Assembly: GCA_963821885.1 (NCBI GenBank)
Contig: CAWGFN010000003.1
Coordinates: 62,001-126,000, forward strand
DNA from: Oleiagrimonas sp963821885
GTDB lineage: Bacteria; Pseudomonadota; Gammaproteobacteria; Xanthomonadales; Rhodanobacteraceae
Reading direction: 5' to 3'
DNA: 64,000 nucleotides
The notes beneath the pieces are model-generated. The model ran no database searches and had not been told where the DNA came from. It saw only the letters and a list, made by a program, of their open reading frames with translations. Made by a program: the position numbers and the translations under genes. Positions 9,456 through 18,288 of the stretch are shown here, piece after piece; the first letter of the stretch is position 1; every line of letters starts with the position of its first letter.

Positions 9456-10508
9456 CTACTTGCGCGCTGGCTGATCGATCCCGGACAGGACCGCGAGGCG
9501 CTGGCGACGCGCCGCCGGTGCCAGTTGCGAGAGCGCCTTGACCGCCCTGAAGAACGCCGTCCAGTCGCCGTCCGCCTGCCTGAACAGCGCGGCGAAGGCC
9601 GGCACCTCGGTGTCGTACAGGCCGAACGGCAGCAACGTGGCGTTGTTGAGCGGTTGCGCCATCCAGGCGTCGTAGTCGGAGTCGCCACGCCACGGGCCCT
9701 GGCGCAGCGCGCGGTAGCGTTCGCGCAGGGTGGCGAAGGCGGCCTGCTTGGCGTGCAGCTTGTCCGCATCGCTGTCATGGCTGGCGTAGATCGCCCGCAG
9801 TTCGTCGCGGGTGGCCAGTACCAGGCGGGTGAACTGGCGCTGGTGCTCCGCGTCGGTCGGGTCGGGTGGCGGCAGGTGCTCGGCCGCGTGCCACTGGCGC
9901 AGGCCCTCGCGCTGCACGAAGGTGGCGAAGGATTCGTTGAAGGTGGTGTCGCCCTTCACGTACAGCTTCTGGTGCGCCAGCTCGTGGAAGATGGTGCCGA
10001 CCAGGTCGTCGTCGCGCCAGTGGTTCATGCTCGACAGCACCGGGTCGGCGAAGTGGCCCAGGGTGGAGTAGGCCGGCACGCCGCCGACGTAGACGTCGTC
10101 GCCCTTCGCGCGCAGGCGGTCGGCCTCGTGCACGGCGCGCGCCTTGTCGTAGTAGCCGCGGTAGGCCACGCAGCCGGCGATCGGGAAGCAGCGCCGGATC
10201 GGCGCCAGCGACAGCGGCGGCGTGGCGAACACGTTGTACATCACGAACGGCCGGCCGATGTCGGCGTACAGCGTGTAGCTGCGGTTGCGCGGCAGGTCGA
10301 GATGGTCCGAGGCGAAGGCGCGCGCCTTCAGCGCCAGGCGCAGGCGTTGCTTGAGCGCGGGACTGGCGTGCGGGTCGGCCAGCACGCGAGCGATCGGTTC
10401 GCGCTTCATCAGCACCGCGGTCTCGCCGCGCGCCAGGTGCAGGTAATAGCAGCCGCCGAGCGCCGGCAGGCACAGCGCCAACAGCAGGAAGTGGAACGCG
10501 CGTCGCAT
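9456..10508 (-). CDS. Putative lipoprotein aminopeptidase (zinc metallopeptidase)
   Basis: A 350-residue protein with a lipoprotein signal (LCLPALGGC, modified Cys20), so probably anchored to a membrane facing the periplasm. The zinc motif HELAH (175-179) followed by NESFATFVQ is a gluzincin-type arrangement. The length and sequence fit the bacterial 'putative aminopeptidase' family annotated under Aminopep. The ATG at 10508 gives a compact signal peptide; in-frame starts further upstream would overlap panE more extensively. It is divergent from panE, whose start lies 70 bases away. Substrate and physiological role are unknown. Confidence 0.75.
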   Translation of the reverse strand: MRRAFHFLLLALCLPALGGCYYLHLARGETAVLMKREPIARVLADPHASPALKQRLRLALKARAFASDHLDLPRNRSYTLYADIGRPFVMYNVFATPPLSLAPIRRCFPIAGCVAYRGYYDKARAVHEADRLRAKGDDVYVGGVPAYSTLGHFADPVLSSMNHWRDDDLVGTIFHELAHQKLYVKGDTTFNESFATFVQREGLRQWHAAEHLPPPDPTDAEHQRQFTRLVLATRDELRAIYASHDSDADKLHAKQAAFATLRERYRALRQGPWRGDSDYDAWMAQPLNNATLLPFGLYDTEVPAFAALFRQADGDWTAFFRAVKALSQLAPAARRQRLAVLSGIDQPARK

Positions 10509-10578
10509 CGGTGCATTGTGAAACATTCCGTACGGCTTCGTCGCGCTACCATGGCGGCGTGCGGCAGGGAGACGCGGG

Positions 10579-11607
10579 ATGCAAGCATCGGATCCGGACA
10601 TCGCCGTGGTCGGTGCCGGCAGTGTCGGCTGTTACATCGGCGGACGGCTCGGCACGCAGGCGCGGGTTTGGTTGATCGGCCGCGAGCGGGTGCGCGCGAT
10701 GGTCGCCGCGAACGGCCTGGTGCTGACCGATCTCGAGGGCGGTCATCTGGCGCGCGCGGCGCAGGAGATCGATTTCGTCACTTCGCTCGATGCGGCGCGC
10801 GGCGCGCGTCTGGTGCTGGTCACCGTGAAGTCGGCCGACACGGCCGAAGTCGCGCGACAGCTGGCGCCGATCCTGCGCGACGACGCGCTGGTGATCAGTT
10901 TCCAGAACGGTCTGCGCAACGCCGACGCGCTGCGAGAGCAGCTGCCCGGGCACGTGGTGCTGGCCGGCATGGTGCCGTTCAACGTGTTTCATCGCGGTCT
11001 GGGGCGGCTGCACCGCGCCTCGGAAGGCGGGCTGATGGTGCAGCGGCATCCCGCGCTGGAGGCATGGCTGGACACCTTCGCCGCCGCCGGCCTGCCGGTC
11101 GAGCCGCGCGAGGACATGCCGGCGGTGCAGGTGGCCAAGCTGCTGCTCAACCTCAACAACGCCATCAACGCACTGTCCAACCTGCCGCTGCGCGAGGAAC
11201 TGGACATCCGCGACTATCGCCGCTGCCTGGCGCTGGCCCAGCGCGAGGCGCTGCGCGTGATCCGCGCCGCGGGCATCCGGCCGGCACGACTGACGCCGTT
11301 GCCGGCAGCGTGGTTCCCGTGGCTGCTGCGCGCGCCCGACGCGCTGTTCCGGCGGCTGGCGCAGCGCATGCTGGCGATCGATCCGCTGGCACGTTCCTCG
11401 ACCTGGGAGGACCTGGCCGCCGGACGCGCGACCGAGGTGGCCTGGATCAACGGCGAGGTGGTGCGCCTGGCGCGCGAGACGGGCCGGCAGGCGCCGGTCA
11501 ACGCACGCCTGGTGTCACTGGTCGAGGCGGTCGGCAGCGGCGGACGACGCGTATGGCGCAGCGCCGACCTGTGGCGCGAGCTCAAGGCCGCCACAGCACG
11601 GACCTGA
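10579..11607 (+). CDS. panE: 2-dehydropantoate 2-reductase
   Basis: A 342-residue ketopantoate reductase family protein. The dinucleotide-binding motif GAGSVG occupies residues 12-17. The ILVTVKSAD-like segment (LVTVKSADTAEVA), FQNGLRN and the catalytic region KLLLNLNNAINAL with K187 follow the family pattern. The reaction reduces 2-dehydropantoate to pantoate with NADPH, a step in pantothenate and coenzyme A synthesis. panB and panC are not nearby, and the family has many paralogues, so another small 2-keto acid substrate remains possible. It is divergent from the lipoprotein aminopeptidase. Confidence 0.8.
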   Translation: MQASDPDIAVVGAGSVGCYIGGRLGTQARVWLIGRERVRAMVAANGLVLTDLEGGHLARAAQEIDFVTSLDAARGARLVLVTVKSADTAEVARQLAPILRDDALVISFQNGLRNADALREQLPGHVVLAGMVPFNVFHRGLGRLHRASEGGLMVQRHPALEAWLDTFAAAGLPVEPREDMPAVQVAKLLLNLNNAINALSNLPLREELDIRDYRRCLALAQREALRVIRAAGIRPARLTPLPAAWFPWLLRAPDALFRRLAQRMLAIDPLARSSTWEDLAAGRATEVAWINGEVVRLARETGRQAPVNARLVSLVEAVGSGGRRVWRSADLWRELKAATART

Positions 11608-11725
11608 CCGTGGTCGCGGCAGCATGCCGCAGTCGAAGGCCGCGCGCGTGTGGGATCATGCGGCGCCCGTCGACGGACGGGAGGCCATCACCGGGAATGC
11701 CCTTCTGAAGTTCACACGCCGCTCC

Positions 11726-12070
11726 ATGCGCCGGCTTGCCTGGCTCGGGTTGTTCGCCATCGGACTGACTGCGGTCATGCCGACGGTTTCGCGCAGCCTG
11801 ATGATGCCGATGGCCGCGATGGCCTATGACTGCGGCCCGATGGCCGGTCATGCGGCACCGGATCCGGGCGTGCCGCACGGGTCGCCGCTGGATGCCTGCG
11901 GCTACTGCGGCCTGTTCTGCCACGTGCCCTTCCACATGGCGCTGCCGCCGGCCCTGGTGCTGGCGGTGCCGCCGGTGCCGCTGCCGCCGGTCGCCGTGCG
12001 GTCCGTGGCACCCGTGGCGCCCTCGCTGCTGGCCGCGCGGCCACGCGGCCCGCCGCGGACTGTCGTCTGA
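11726..12070 (+). CDS. DUF2946 family protein next to a copper receptor
   Basis: A 114-residue protein with an N-terminal hydrophobic helix (RLAWLGLFAIGLTAVMP), a Met-rich patch (SLMMPMAAMAYDCGPMAGH) and the DUF2946 cysteine motif CGYCGLFCHVPF, then a hydrophobic Pro-rich C-terminus. Genes of this family commonly sit directly before TonB-dependent copper receptors, as here (68 bases away). The Met, His and Cys residues suggest copper handling in the periplasm or membrane. The ATG at 11726 was chosen because conservation begins there; no strong ribosome site is visible, and the true start could be earlier. Confidence 0.75.
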   Translation: MRRLAWLGLFAIGLTAVMPTVSRSLMMPMAAMAYDCGPMAGHAAPDPGVPHGSPLDACGYCGLFCHVPFHMALPPALVLAVPPVPLPPVAVRSVAPVAPSLLAARPRGPPRTVV

Positions 12071-12138
12071 CGCACCCGTTCCGTTCGCGGCCCATCGGGC
12101 TGCGTGCGGCGTGACGACACGTTAATCAGGATTTTCCC

Positions 12139-14275
12139 ATGCACCTCGTTCATTCGAGGGCGCGTGCGTTTGCACGTCGCCCGCTCGCGGCCGGTCTTGC
12201 CCTGGCCCTGTTTCTCGTTGGCGCATTGCCGGCGGTGGCTGGTGATACCGATCAGCATCCCGACGCCGATCACGCCAAGATCCTTCCGTCCGTGGTGGTG
12301 ACCGCGCCGATGCAGGACGCGCCGCTGACCGTGGTCCTGGACCCGAAGGCCGCGCACCAGCCGGTGCCGGCCAGCGACGGCGCCGACCTGCTCAAGACGG
12401 TCCCGGGTTTCGACACCATCCGCAAGGGCGGCAGCAACGGCGATCCGATGTTGCGCGGCATGGTCGGTTCGCGCCTGAACATTCTGGTCGACGGCGGCCA
12501 GATCGCCGGCGGCTGCCCGTCGCGCATGGACCCGCCCACGGCGTACATCGCACCGGAGCTGTACGACAGGGTGACCATCATCAAGGGGCCGGAAACGGTG
12601 ATCCACGGCCCCGGCAATTCGGCCGGTACGGTGCTGTTCCAGCGTGGACAAGCCCGCTACGACGAGCCAGGCTACGCGTTCAGCGGAAGCCTGCTGGGCG
12701 GCAGCCGCGGGCGCGGCCGACCAGATGGCCGACCTGCGCGCCGGCAACCGTCGCGGTTATATCGAAGTCGACGCCAACCACACCCGCGCCGGCGACTACA
12801 CCGACGGCGACGGCAACCGCGTGCACAGTCGCTACAGGCGCTGGAACGTCGACACCACGCTGGGCTGGACGCCGACCGACGACACGCGCGTGGAGCTGAC
12901 CGCCGGGCGCGGCAACGGCCAGGCCGCGTATGCGTTCAGCGGCATGGACGGCGCGCAGTTCCTGCGCGAGAGCATGGCGCTGCATGTGGTCAGCAAGCAT
13001 CTGAGTCCGATCTTCAGCAAGCTCGATGCGCGCGTGTACAGCAACTACGCCGACCACGTGATGGACAACTACACGCTGCGCCAACCCGACCCCAACAGCA
13101 TGATGCCCATGCCGATGGCCAGCAACGTCGATCGGCGCACCCTGGGTGGACGCGTCGCCGGCACCCTGGACTGGACGGACCTGAAGCTGATTGTCGGCGT
13201 GGACGGTTCGGCCAACGTGCACAGTGCGCGCATGGGTGGCCCGCCGGGCAGCATGAACTACTACCAGACGCTGCCGCGCGTGCGTGACGGACGTTTCCAG
13301 GACGTCGGCACGTTCGCCGAGGCGCATTGGACGTTCGCTCCGCGCCAGCGGCTGATCTCGGGTGCGCGCCTGGACCGGGCCTATGCACACGGTTATCACC
13401 TGGCCAGCGCTGCCATGCCGACGATGACGAGCGGCATGGGTTCGATGGGCACCATGGCCATGACCCTGCCGACGACGGCTACCGTCGCCGCCGGTCGTTC
13501 CGATCTGCTGCCCTCGGGTTTCGCGCGCTACGAGCGCGACCTGGCGAGCGCACCGGCAACCTTTTATGCCGGCGTCGGCCACGTCGAGCGATTTCCCGAT
13601 TACTGGGAGCTGTTCGGCAGCCATGTGGATACCCGCCTGGACGCCTTCCTGCACACCCGTCCGGAGCGCACCACCCAGCTCGACATCGGCCTGCAATATC
13701 ACGATGCACGCATGAAGGCCTGGGTGTCCGGCTATGCCGGCGTGGTCCACGATTTCATCCTGATGCATTACCCGACCGGCATGGGCGACGCCCGGGCCGC
13801 CAACGTCGATGCCCGCATCGCCGGCGGTGAGGCCGGCTTCACCTATGCGCTGACCTCGCACTGGAAAGCCGACACCACGCTGTCCTACGCCTGGGGCAGC
13901 AACCGGACCGAGCATCGCCCGCTGCCGCAGATGCCGCCGCTGGATTTGCGCCTGGGCCTGACTTACGACACCGGTGCCTGGTCGGTCGGCGCCCTGTGGC
14001 GCGGCGCGGTCGCGCAGCATCGGGTGGCGGTCGGCGAGGGCAACATCGTTGGCCAGGATCTGGGGCCGACGCCCGGCTTCGCGGTGTTCTCGCTCAACGG
14101 CGGCGTGCGCATCGGCGATTCGCTCATGCTCAGCGCCGGTATCGACAACCTGTTCGACCGCGCCTACGCCGAGCACGTCAATGCCGCATCGGTGGAACTG
14201 GCCGGCTACGGCGATACCTTGCGCATCAACGAGCCGGGCCGCACCGCCTGGCTGAAGCTGATGGTGGACATGTAG
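12139..14275 (+). pseudogene. TonB-dependent copper receptor (OprC/NosA-like), frameshifted
   Basis: Together the two frames encode about 711 residues of an outer-membrane TonB-dependent receptor: a signal peptide, plug domain (LPSVVVTAPM, LRGMVGSRLNILVDGG, VTIIKGPETVIHGPGNSAG) and a beta-barrel ending in an aromatic-poor LKLMVDM. Met-rich loops (MMPMPMASN, MTSGMGSMGTMAM) and the DUF2946 neighbour fit copper import. The frame breaks at 12715-12716. Upstream reads LLGGSRGR, downstream resumes ADQMADLRAGNRRGYIEVD, the continuation expected in this family, so one extra G (or a two-base loss) accounts for it. As written the protein would stop early, without its barrel. This could be real inactivation or an assembly error in a GC run. 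Confidence 0.85.
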
Positions 14276-14391
14276 GGCGATCCGGACGCGCTGCACAGGG
14301 ACGTGCGCCGGCCTCAGGTGACGCCAGCGCCTGCGGCCGTCACAATAGGGCGCTTGCCGGCGCCTGCGCGCCATATGCTCGAGGATCGCCC

Positions 14392-14988
14392 GTGCTGTTG
14401 ATGATCGACAACTACGACAGTTTCACCTTCAACCTGGTGCAGTACCTGGGTGAGTTGGGACAGCAGGTGAAGGTGGTCCGGAACGACGCGCTTGACGTGG
14501 CCGCCCTGCGGGCGCTGGAACCGTCGCACATCATGATCTCGCCGGGGCCGGGCACGCCCGACGATGCCGGCGTGTCGCTGGCGCTGATCGAGCAGCTGGC
14601 CGGCGAAGTGCCGATCTTCGGCGTGTGCCTGGGGCATCAGGCCATCGGCCAGGCCTACGGCGGCAAGGTGGTGCGTGCCAAGCAGATCATGCACGGCAAG
14701 ACCTCGCCGGTGCGCCATCGCGGGCAGGGCGTGTTCGCCGGGCTGGCCGATCCGCTGGAGGCCACGCGCTACCATTCGCTGGTGGTCGCGCAGGATGGCT
14801 TGCCCGACTGCCTGGAGGTCACCGCCTGGACCGAGAATCCGGATGGCAGCCTGGACGAGATCATGGGCCTGAAGCACAGGACCCTGCCGGTCGAGGGCGT
14901 GCAGTTCCATCCGGAGTCGATCCTGACCCGCCACGGTCACGACCTGCTGCGAAACTTCCTCGGCCTGCCCCTGCCCAAAGCCGCCTGA
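14392..14988 (+). CDS. trpG: Anthranilate synthase component II (glutamine amidotransferase)
   Basis: A 198-residue class I glutamine amidotransferase that supplies ammonia to TrpE. It has the family start MIDNYDSFTFNLVQYLGE, ISPGPGTPDDAG, the nucleophile C79 in FGVCLGHQAIGQ and the His-Glu pair in VQFHPESILT. The GTG at 14392 was chosen because GAGGA at 14381-14385 is well spaced; an ATG three codons later is possible. It leads a trpG-trpD-trpC unit (gaps 20 and 78 bases). As in many proteobacteria, the same subunit may also serve aminodeoxychorismate synthase (pabA function); the sequence cannot tell. Confidence 0.95.
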   Translation: MLLMIDNYDSFTFNLVQYLGELGQQVKVVRNDALDVAALRALEPSHIMISPGPGTPDDAGVSLALIEQLAGEVPIFGVCLGHQAIGQAYGGKVVRAKQIMHGKTSPVRHRGQGVFAGLADPLEATRYHSLVVAQDGLPDCLEVTAWTENPDGSLDEIMGLKHRTLPVEGVQFHPESILTRHGHDLLRNFLGLPLPKAA

Positions 14989-15008
14989 CATCGAGACGGA
15001 GTGACGAC

Positions 15009-16043
15009 ATGCCCTTCACCGCCCACCAGGCCCTGCAGCGAACCATCGAGCATCGCGAGATCTTCCACGACGAGATGGTCGACCTGATGCACCAGATCAT
15101 GGCCGGCAAGGTCAGTCCGCTGATGACCGCCGCCGTGATCACCGGACTGCGCGTGAAGAAGGAGACCGTCGGCGAGATCACCGGCGCCGCGCGGGTGATG
15201 CGCGAGCTGGCCACCCCGGTGCCGGCGCGCGGCGTCGAGCACCTGGTCGACATCGTCGGCACCGGCGGTGACGGCGCGTCCAGTTTCAACATCTCCACCA
15301 CGGCGATGTTCGTGGCCGCGGCGGCGGGGGCCAAGGTCGCCAAGCACGGCGGGCGCAGCGTGTCGTCAAAGTCCGGCAGCGCCGATCTGCTGGAGACGCT
15401 GGGCGCGCACATCGACCTGGCGCCCAGGCAGATCGCCGAGTGCCTGGACGCCACCGGCATCGGCTTCATGTACGCGCCCAACCATCATCCGGCGATGAAG
15501 GCGGTGGCGCCGGTGCGGCGGGAGATGGGCGTGCGCACCATCTTCAACATCCTCGGGCCCCTGACCAATCCGGCCGGCGCGCCGAACATCCTGCTGGGCG
15601 TGTTCCACGAGGACCTGGTCGGCATCCTGGTGCGCGTGCTCGAGCGCCTGGGCGTCAAGCGCGCGCTGGTGGTGTATGGCCGCGACGGCCTGGACGAAAT
15701 CTCGCTGGGCGCGACCACGCTCGTGGGCGAGCTGCGCGACGGCGTGGTGCGCGAATACGAGATCGAGCCGGAGGATTTCGGCCTGGCCATGGCCTCCAGC
15801 CGCAACCTGCGGGTGGAGGATCCGGTGGAGTCCATGCGCATGGTGCGCGAGGTGCTGGCCGGCAACCCGGGCGTGGCGCGCGACATCGTGCAGCTCAACG
15901 CCGGCGCGGCGCTCTACGCGGCCGGTTGCGCGGAGAGCATCGACGACGGCATCACCGCGGCCGGCAAGGCCATCGAAAGCGGTGCCGCACAGCGCAAGAT
16001 GGACGATTTCATCGCTACCACGAAGCGTCTGGCCAGTGCGTGA
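15009..16043 (+). CDS. trpD: Anthranilate phosphoribosyltransferase
   Basis: A 344-residue TrpD that joins anthranilate to phosphoribosyl pyrophosphate, giving N-(5'-phosphoribosyl)-anthranilate. The PRPP-binding glycine motif GTGGDG, the KHGGRSVSSKSGSADLLE segment, FMYAPNHHPAMK and FNILGPLTNPA are all present. The ATG at 15009 lies 20 bases after trpG, and trpC follows after 78 bases, so the genes probably share a transcript. Length and motifs are normal for the family. Confidence 0.97.
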   Translation: MPFTAHQALQRTIEHREIFHDEMVDLMHQIMAGKVSPLMTAAVITGLRVKKETVGEITGAARVMRELATPVPARGVEHLVDIVGTGGDGASSFNISTTAMFVAAAAGAKVAKHGGRSVSSKSGSADLLETLGAHIDLAPRQIAECLDATGIGFMYAPNHHPAMKAVAPVRREMGVRTIFNILGPLTNPAGAPNILLGVFHEDLVGILVRVLERLGVKRALVVYGRDGLDEISLGATTLVGELRDGVVREYEIEPEDFGLAMASSRNLRVEDPVESMRMVREVLAGNPGVARDIVQLNAGAALYAAGCAESIDDGITAAGKAIESGAAQRKMDDFIATTKRLASA

Positions 16044-16121
16044 ACGCCGGCGCGCCACTCGCGCCATGTTTGCCGTTAAGATGCCAGTCGAATCGATTTC
16101 AGCCTCTGGTTGCCGCACATC

Positions 16122-16913
16122 ATGTCCGACATCCTGCAACGCATTCTCGCCCGCAAGACCGAAGAGATCGCCGAGCGCGAAGCGAAGCTGCCGCTGAACG
16201 AGCTTGCCGCGCGTTGCGCGGACCTGCCCGACACCCGCGGTTTCGCCGCGGCGATGGAGGCGCGCATCGACGCCGGTGATCCGGCGGTGATCGCCGAGGT
16301 CAAGAAAGCCAGTCCCAGCAAGGGCGTGATCCGCGCCGACTTCGATCCGGCCAGGATCGCCAAGGCCTACGCCAAGGCCGGCGCCGCCTGCCTGTCGGTG
16401 CTGACCGACAAGGACTTCTTCCAGGGTAGCGAGGCCTTCCTCAAGGCCGCGCGCGAGGCCTGCAAGCTGCCGGTGCTGCGCAAGGATTTCACCGTCGCGC
16501 CGTACCAGGTGTACGAGTCGCGCGTGATCGGCGCCGACTGCATCCTGCTGATCGTCGCCGCGCTGGAGGACGACACCCTGCTGGAACTGGCCCTGCTGGC
16601 CGCCGAGCTGGGCATGGACGTGCTGGTGGAAGTGCACGACGCCGACGAGCTGGACCGCGCGCTGGCGGTGCCGGCCTCGCTGATCGGCATCAACAATCGC
16701 AACCTGCGCACGTTCCGTACCTCCATCGACACCTCGATGGACCTGCGCGACACGGTGCCCTACGACCGCATCCTGGTCACCGAGAGCGGCATCCGCTCGC
16801 CCGAGGACGTCGAGCGCCTGCGCGAGGCCGGCATCGAGGGCTTCCTGGTCGGCGAGGCGTTCATGCGCGCGCCCGACCCGGGCGCGGAACTGAAGCGGCT
16901 GTTCTTCAGCTGA
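16122..16913 (+). CDS. trpC: Indole-3-glycerol phosphate synthase
   Basis: A 263-residue TIM-barrel enzyme that closes the indole ring, converting carboxyphenylamino-deoxyribulose phosphate to indole-3-glycerol phosphate. Family motifs are VIAEVKKASPSKGVI, SVLTDKDFFQGS, LRKDFTVAPYQVYE, IGINNRNLRTF and ESGIRSPEDV. The protein is monofunctional, lacking the TrpF domain fused in E. coli. MSDILQRILARK from the ATG at 16122 is the conserved start. It is followed four bases later by a HAD-type gene, the order known from Xanthomonas. Confidence 0.97.
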   Translation: MSDILQRILARKTEEIAEREAKLPLNELAARCADLPDTRGFAAAMEARIDAGDPAVIAEVKKASPSKGVIRADFDPARIAKAYAKAGAACLSVLTDKDFFQGSEAFLKAAREACKLPVLRKDFTVAPYQVYESRVIGADCILLIVAALEDDTLLELALLAAELGMDVLVEVHDADELDRALAVPASLIGINNRNLRTFRTSIDTSMDLRDTVPYDRILVTESGIRSPEDVERLREAGIEGFLVGEAFMRAPDPGAELKRLFFS

Positions 16914-16917
16914 GCCC

Positions 16918-17622
16918 ATGACCCAGGACACGGCCAGCCTTCCCGCGGATGGCGCCGCCGCCGCGGCGGCGGGGACGCGGGTGGTGCTGTTCGATTTCGA
17001 CGGCGTGGTCCTGCGCGGCGATGCCTTCGCCGCCTTCGTGCGCGCGCGGCTGCAGCGTTCGCTGTGGCGTCGGGCACTGGGCCTGTCGCTGAGCCTGCCG
17101 CTGCTGCCCAGCCTGCTGCTGACCCGTTCCTGGGTGGTCCGGGTGCTGGTGTTCGCGGCGCTGGCGGGCCTGTCCGAGGACGCCTACCTGCGGCATGCGC
17201 GCGATTTCGGCATGCAGCTGGTGCGCCAGCCGCGGCGATTCCATCGCGATGCCCTGACACGCCTTCGCCGGCACCTGGCCGAGGGTGATACGGTGATGGT
17301 GGTGACCGGTTGCGAACAGCACCTGGTGCGCAGCATCTTCGACGAGCTGGGCCTGGATGGCCTGCCGATCCTGGCCTCGCGGCTCAAAGCCGGCCCGCTG
17401 GGCATGCGCGTGGCGTGGCACAACGTCGGCCGGCGCAAGGTGGAATCGCTGAAGGGCGCGGGCATCGAGCCGCCCTGGGCCATGGCCTACGGCGATTCGC
17501 ACTGGGACCTGCCGATGCTGCGCGAGGCCGAGGAGGCGGTGCTGGTGAACGCCACGCCCAAGTGGTGCAAGCGCGTCGAGCGCACGCTGGGCCGCAGCGT
17601 GACGCGCGTGCACTGGTACTGA
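16918..17622 (+). CDS. HAD family (subfamily IB-like) phosphatase
   Basis: A 234-residue haloacid-dehalogenase phosphatase. Motif I is LFDFDGVVLRGD, motif II lies near VVTGCEQHL, the Lys is in GRRKVESLK and the acidic motif is YGDSHWDLPML. A hydrophobic cap segment (LGLSLSLPLLPSLLL) suggests a lipid-like or membrane-bound substrate, as in phosphatidylglycerophosphatase-like members. The true substrate is unknown. It starts four bases after trpC and is probably co-transcribed with it. The same gene order (trpC, HAD, then clp on the opposite strand) occurs in Xanthomonas, so it belongs to the core genome. Confidence 0.85.
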   Translation: MTQDTASLPADGAAAAAAGTRVVLFDFDGVVLRGDAFAAFVRARLQRSLWRRALGLSLSLPLLPSLLLTRSWVVRVLVFAALAGLSEDAYLRHARDFGMQLVRQPRRFHRDALTRLRRHLAEGDTVMVVTGCEQHLVRSIFDELGLDGLPILASRLKAGPLGMRVAWHNVGRRKVESLKGAGIEPPWAMAYGDSHWDLPMLREAEEAVLVNATPKWCKRVERTLGRSVTRVHWY

Positions 17623-17714
17623 CTCGATATCCATCACGCAGGGCGGGCGAGTCATCGATCCAGCGGACAGGGCCTGTCCCGAATCAGGATGGATGGGTCA
17701 GGGTACCGCCCGTA

Positions 17715-17781
17715 CCCCCGAGTCCCGAGTCCCGAGTCCCGAGTCCCAAGCCCCGAGCCCCGAGCCCCGAGCCCCGAGTCC
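17715..17781. repeat. CCCGAGT/CCCGAGC heptad array
   Basis: About nine tandem units lie between the HAD gene and the first 108-bp element: CCCGAGT units that change to six- or seven-base CCCGAGC variants. The minus strand carries G3N4 repeats. It is part of a composite repeat locus filling the space between two convergent genes (HAD and clp). Confidence 0.85.
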
Positions 17782-17787
17782 ATCGCG

Positions 17788-17895
17788 TAGCCCGGATAAG
17801 CGAAGCGCATCCGGGAGGGGCCATCCATGCGGTGCGCGTTGCGGGGCCGCGGTGCGTTCCATCCCGGATGCGCCCTGCGGGCTTATCCGGGCTAC
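17788..17895. repeat. 108-bp palindromic element, copy A
   Basis: It begins TAGCCCGGATAAGCGAAGCG and ends GGGCTTATCCGGGCTA plus C, so the outer 13 bases (TAGCCCGGATAAG / CTTATCCGGGCTA) are exact inverted repeats. A second internal pair is CGCATCCGGG / CCCGGATGCG. Four nearly identical copies occur in the window (17788, 18103, 20297, 20527), each with the same flanking CATCGCG on the left and, for two, CACGGAGATGCATGATGG on the right. It resembles REP/MITE-type intergenic elements. Confidence 0.85.
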
Positions 17896-17916
17896 AGCCC
17901 CACGGAGATGCATGAT

Positions 17917-18096
17917 GGTCCCGGGTCCCGGGTCCCGGGTCCCGGGTCCCGAATCCCGAATCCCGAATCCCGAATCCCGAATCCCGAATCCCGAATCCCG
18001 AATCCCGAATCCCGAATCCCGAATCCCGAATCCCGAATCCCGAATCCCGAGTCCCGAGTCCCGAGTCCCGAGTCCCGAGTCCCGAGTCCCGAGCCC
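17917..18096. repeat. 180-bp heptad array (GGTCCCG, AATCCCG, AGTCCCG)
   Basis: About 26 uninterrupted heptads occur in three homogeneous blocks: GGTCCCG, then a long AATCCCG block, then AGTCCCG. The block structure suggests local expansion of each variant. The minus strand reads GGGACTC/GGGATTC, that is G3N4 repeats with quadruplex potential. It lies downstream of clp, whose transcript would carry the G-rich strand. Confidence 0.9.
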
Positions 18097-18102
18097 ATCG
18101 CG

Positions 18103-18210
18103 TAGCCCGGATAAGCGAAGCGCATCCGGGAGGGGCCATCCATGCGGTACGCGTTGCGGGGCCGCGGTGCGTTCCATCCCGGATGCGCCCTGTGGGCTTA
18201 TCCGGGCTAC
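18103..18210. repeat. 108-bp palindromic element, copy B
   Basis: Nearly identical to copy A, with small differences such as GTACGCG for GTGCGCG and CTGTGGG for CTGCGGG. It is followed by an extra 18 bases (GGCCCTTATCCGGGCTAC, 18211-18228) that repeat its right end, like a slippage product. Confidence 0.85.
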
Positions 18211-18249
18211 GGCCCTTATCCGGGCTACAGCCCCACGGAGATGCATGAT

Positions 18250-18285
18250 GGTCCCGGGTACCGGGTCCCGGGTCCCGACCCCCGG
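18250..18285. repeat. Short GGGTCCC heptad array
   Basis: About four heptads of GGTCCCGG type follow the linker CACGGAGATGCATGATG and stop just before the clp stop codon at 18289. This completes the composite repeat locus of 17715-18285. Confidence 0.8.
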
Positions 18286-18288
18286 CTC

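Noticed and set aside
17917..18096. CRISPR array
   Set aside because: The units are seven bases long with no spacers, and no cas gene is near.
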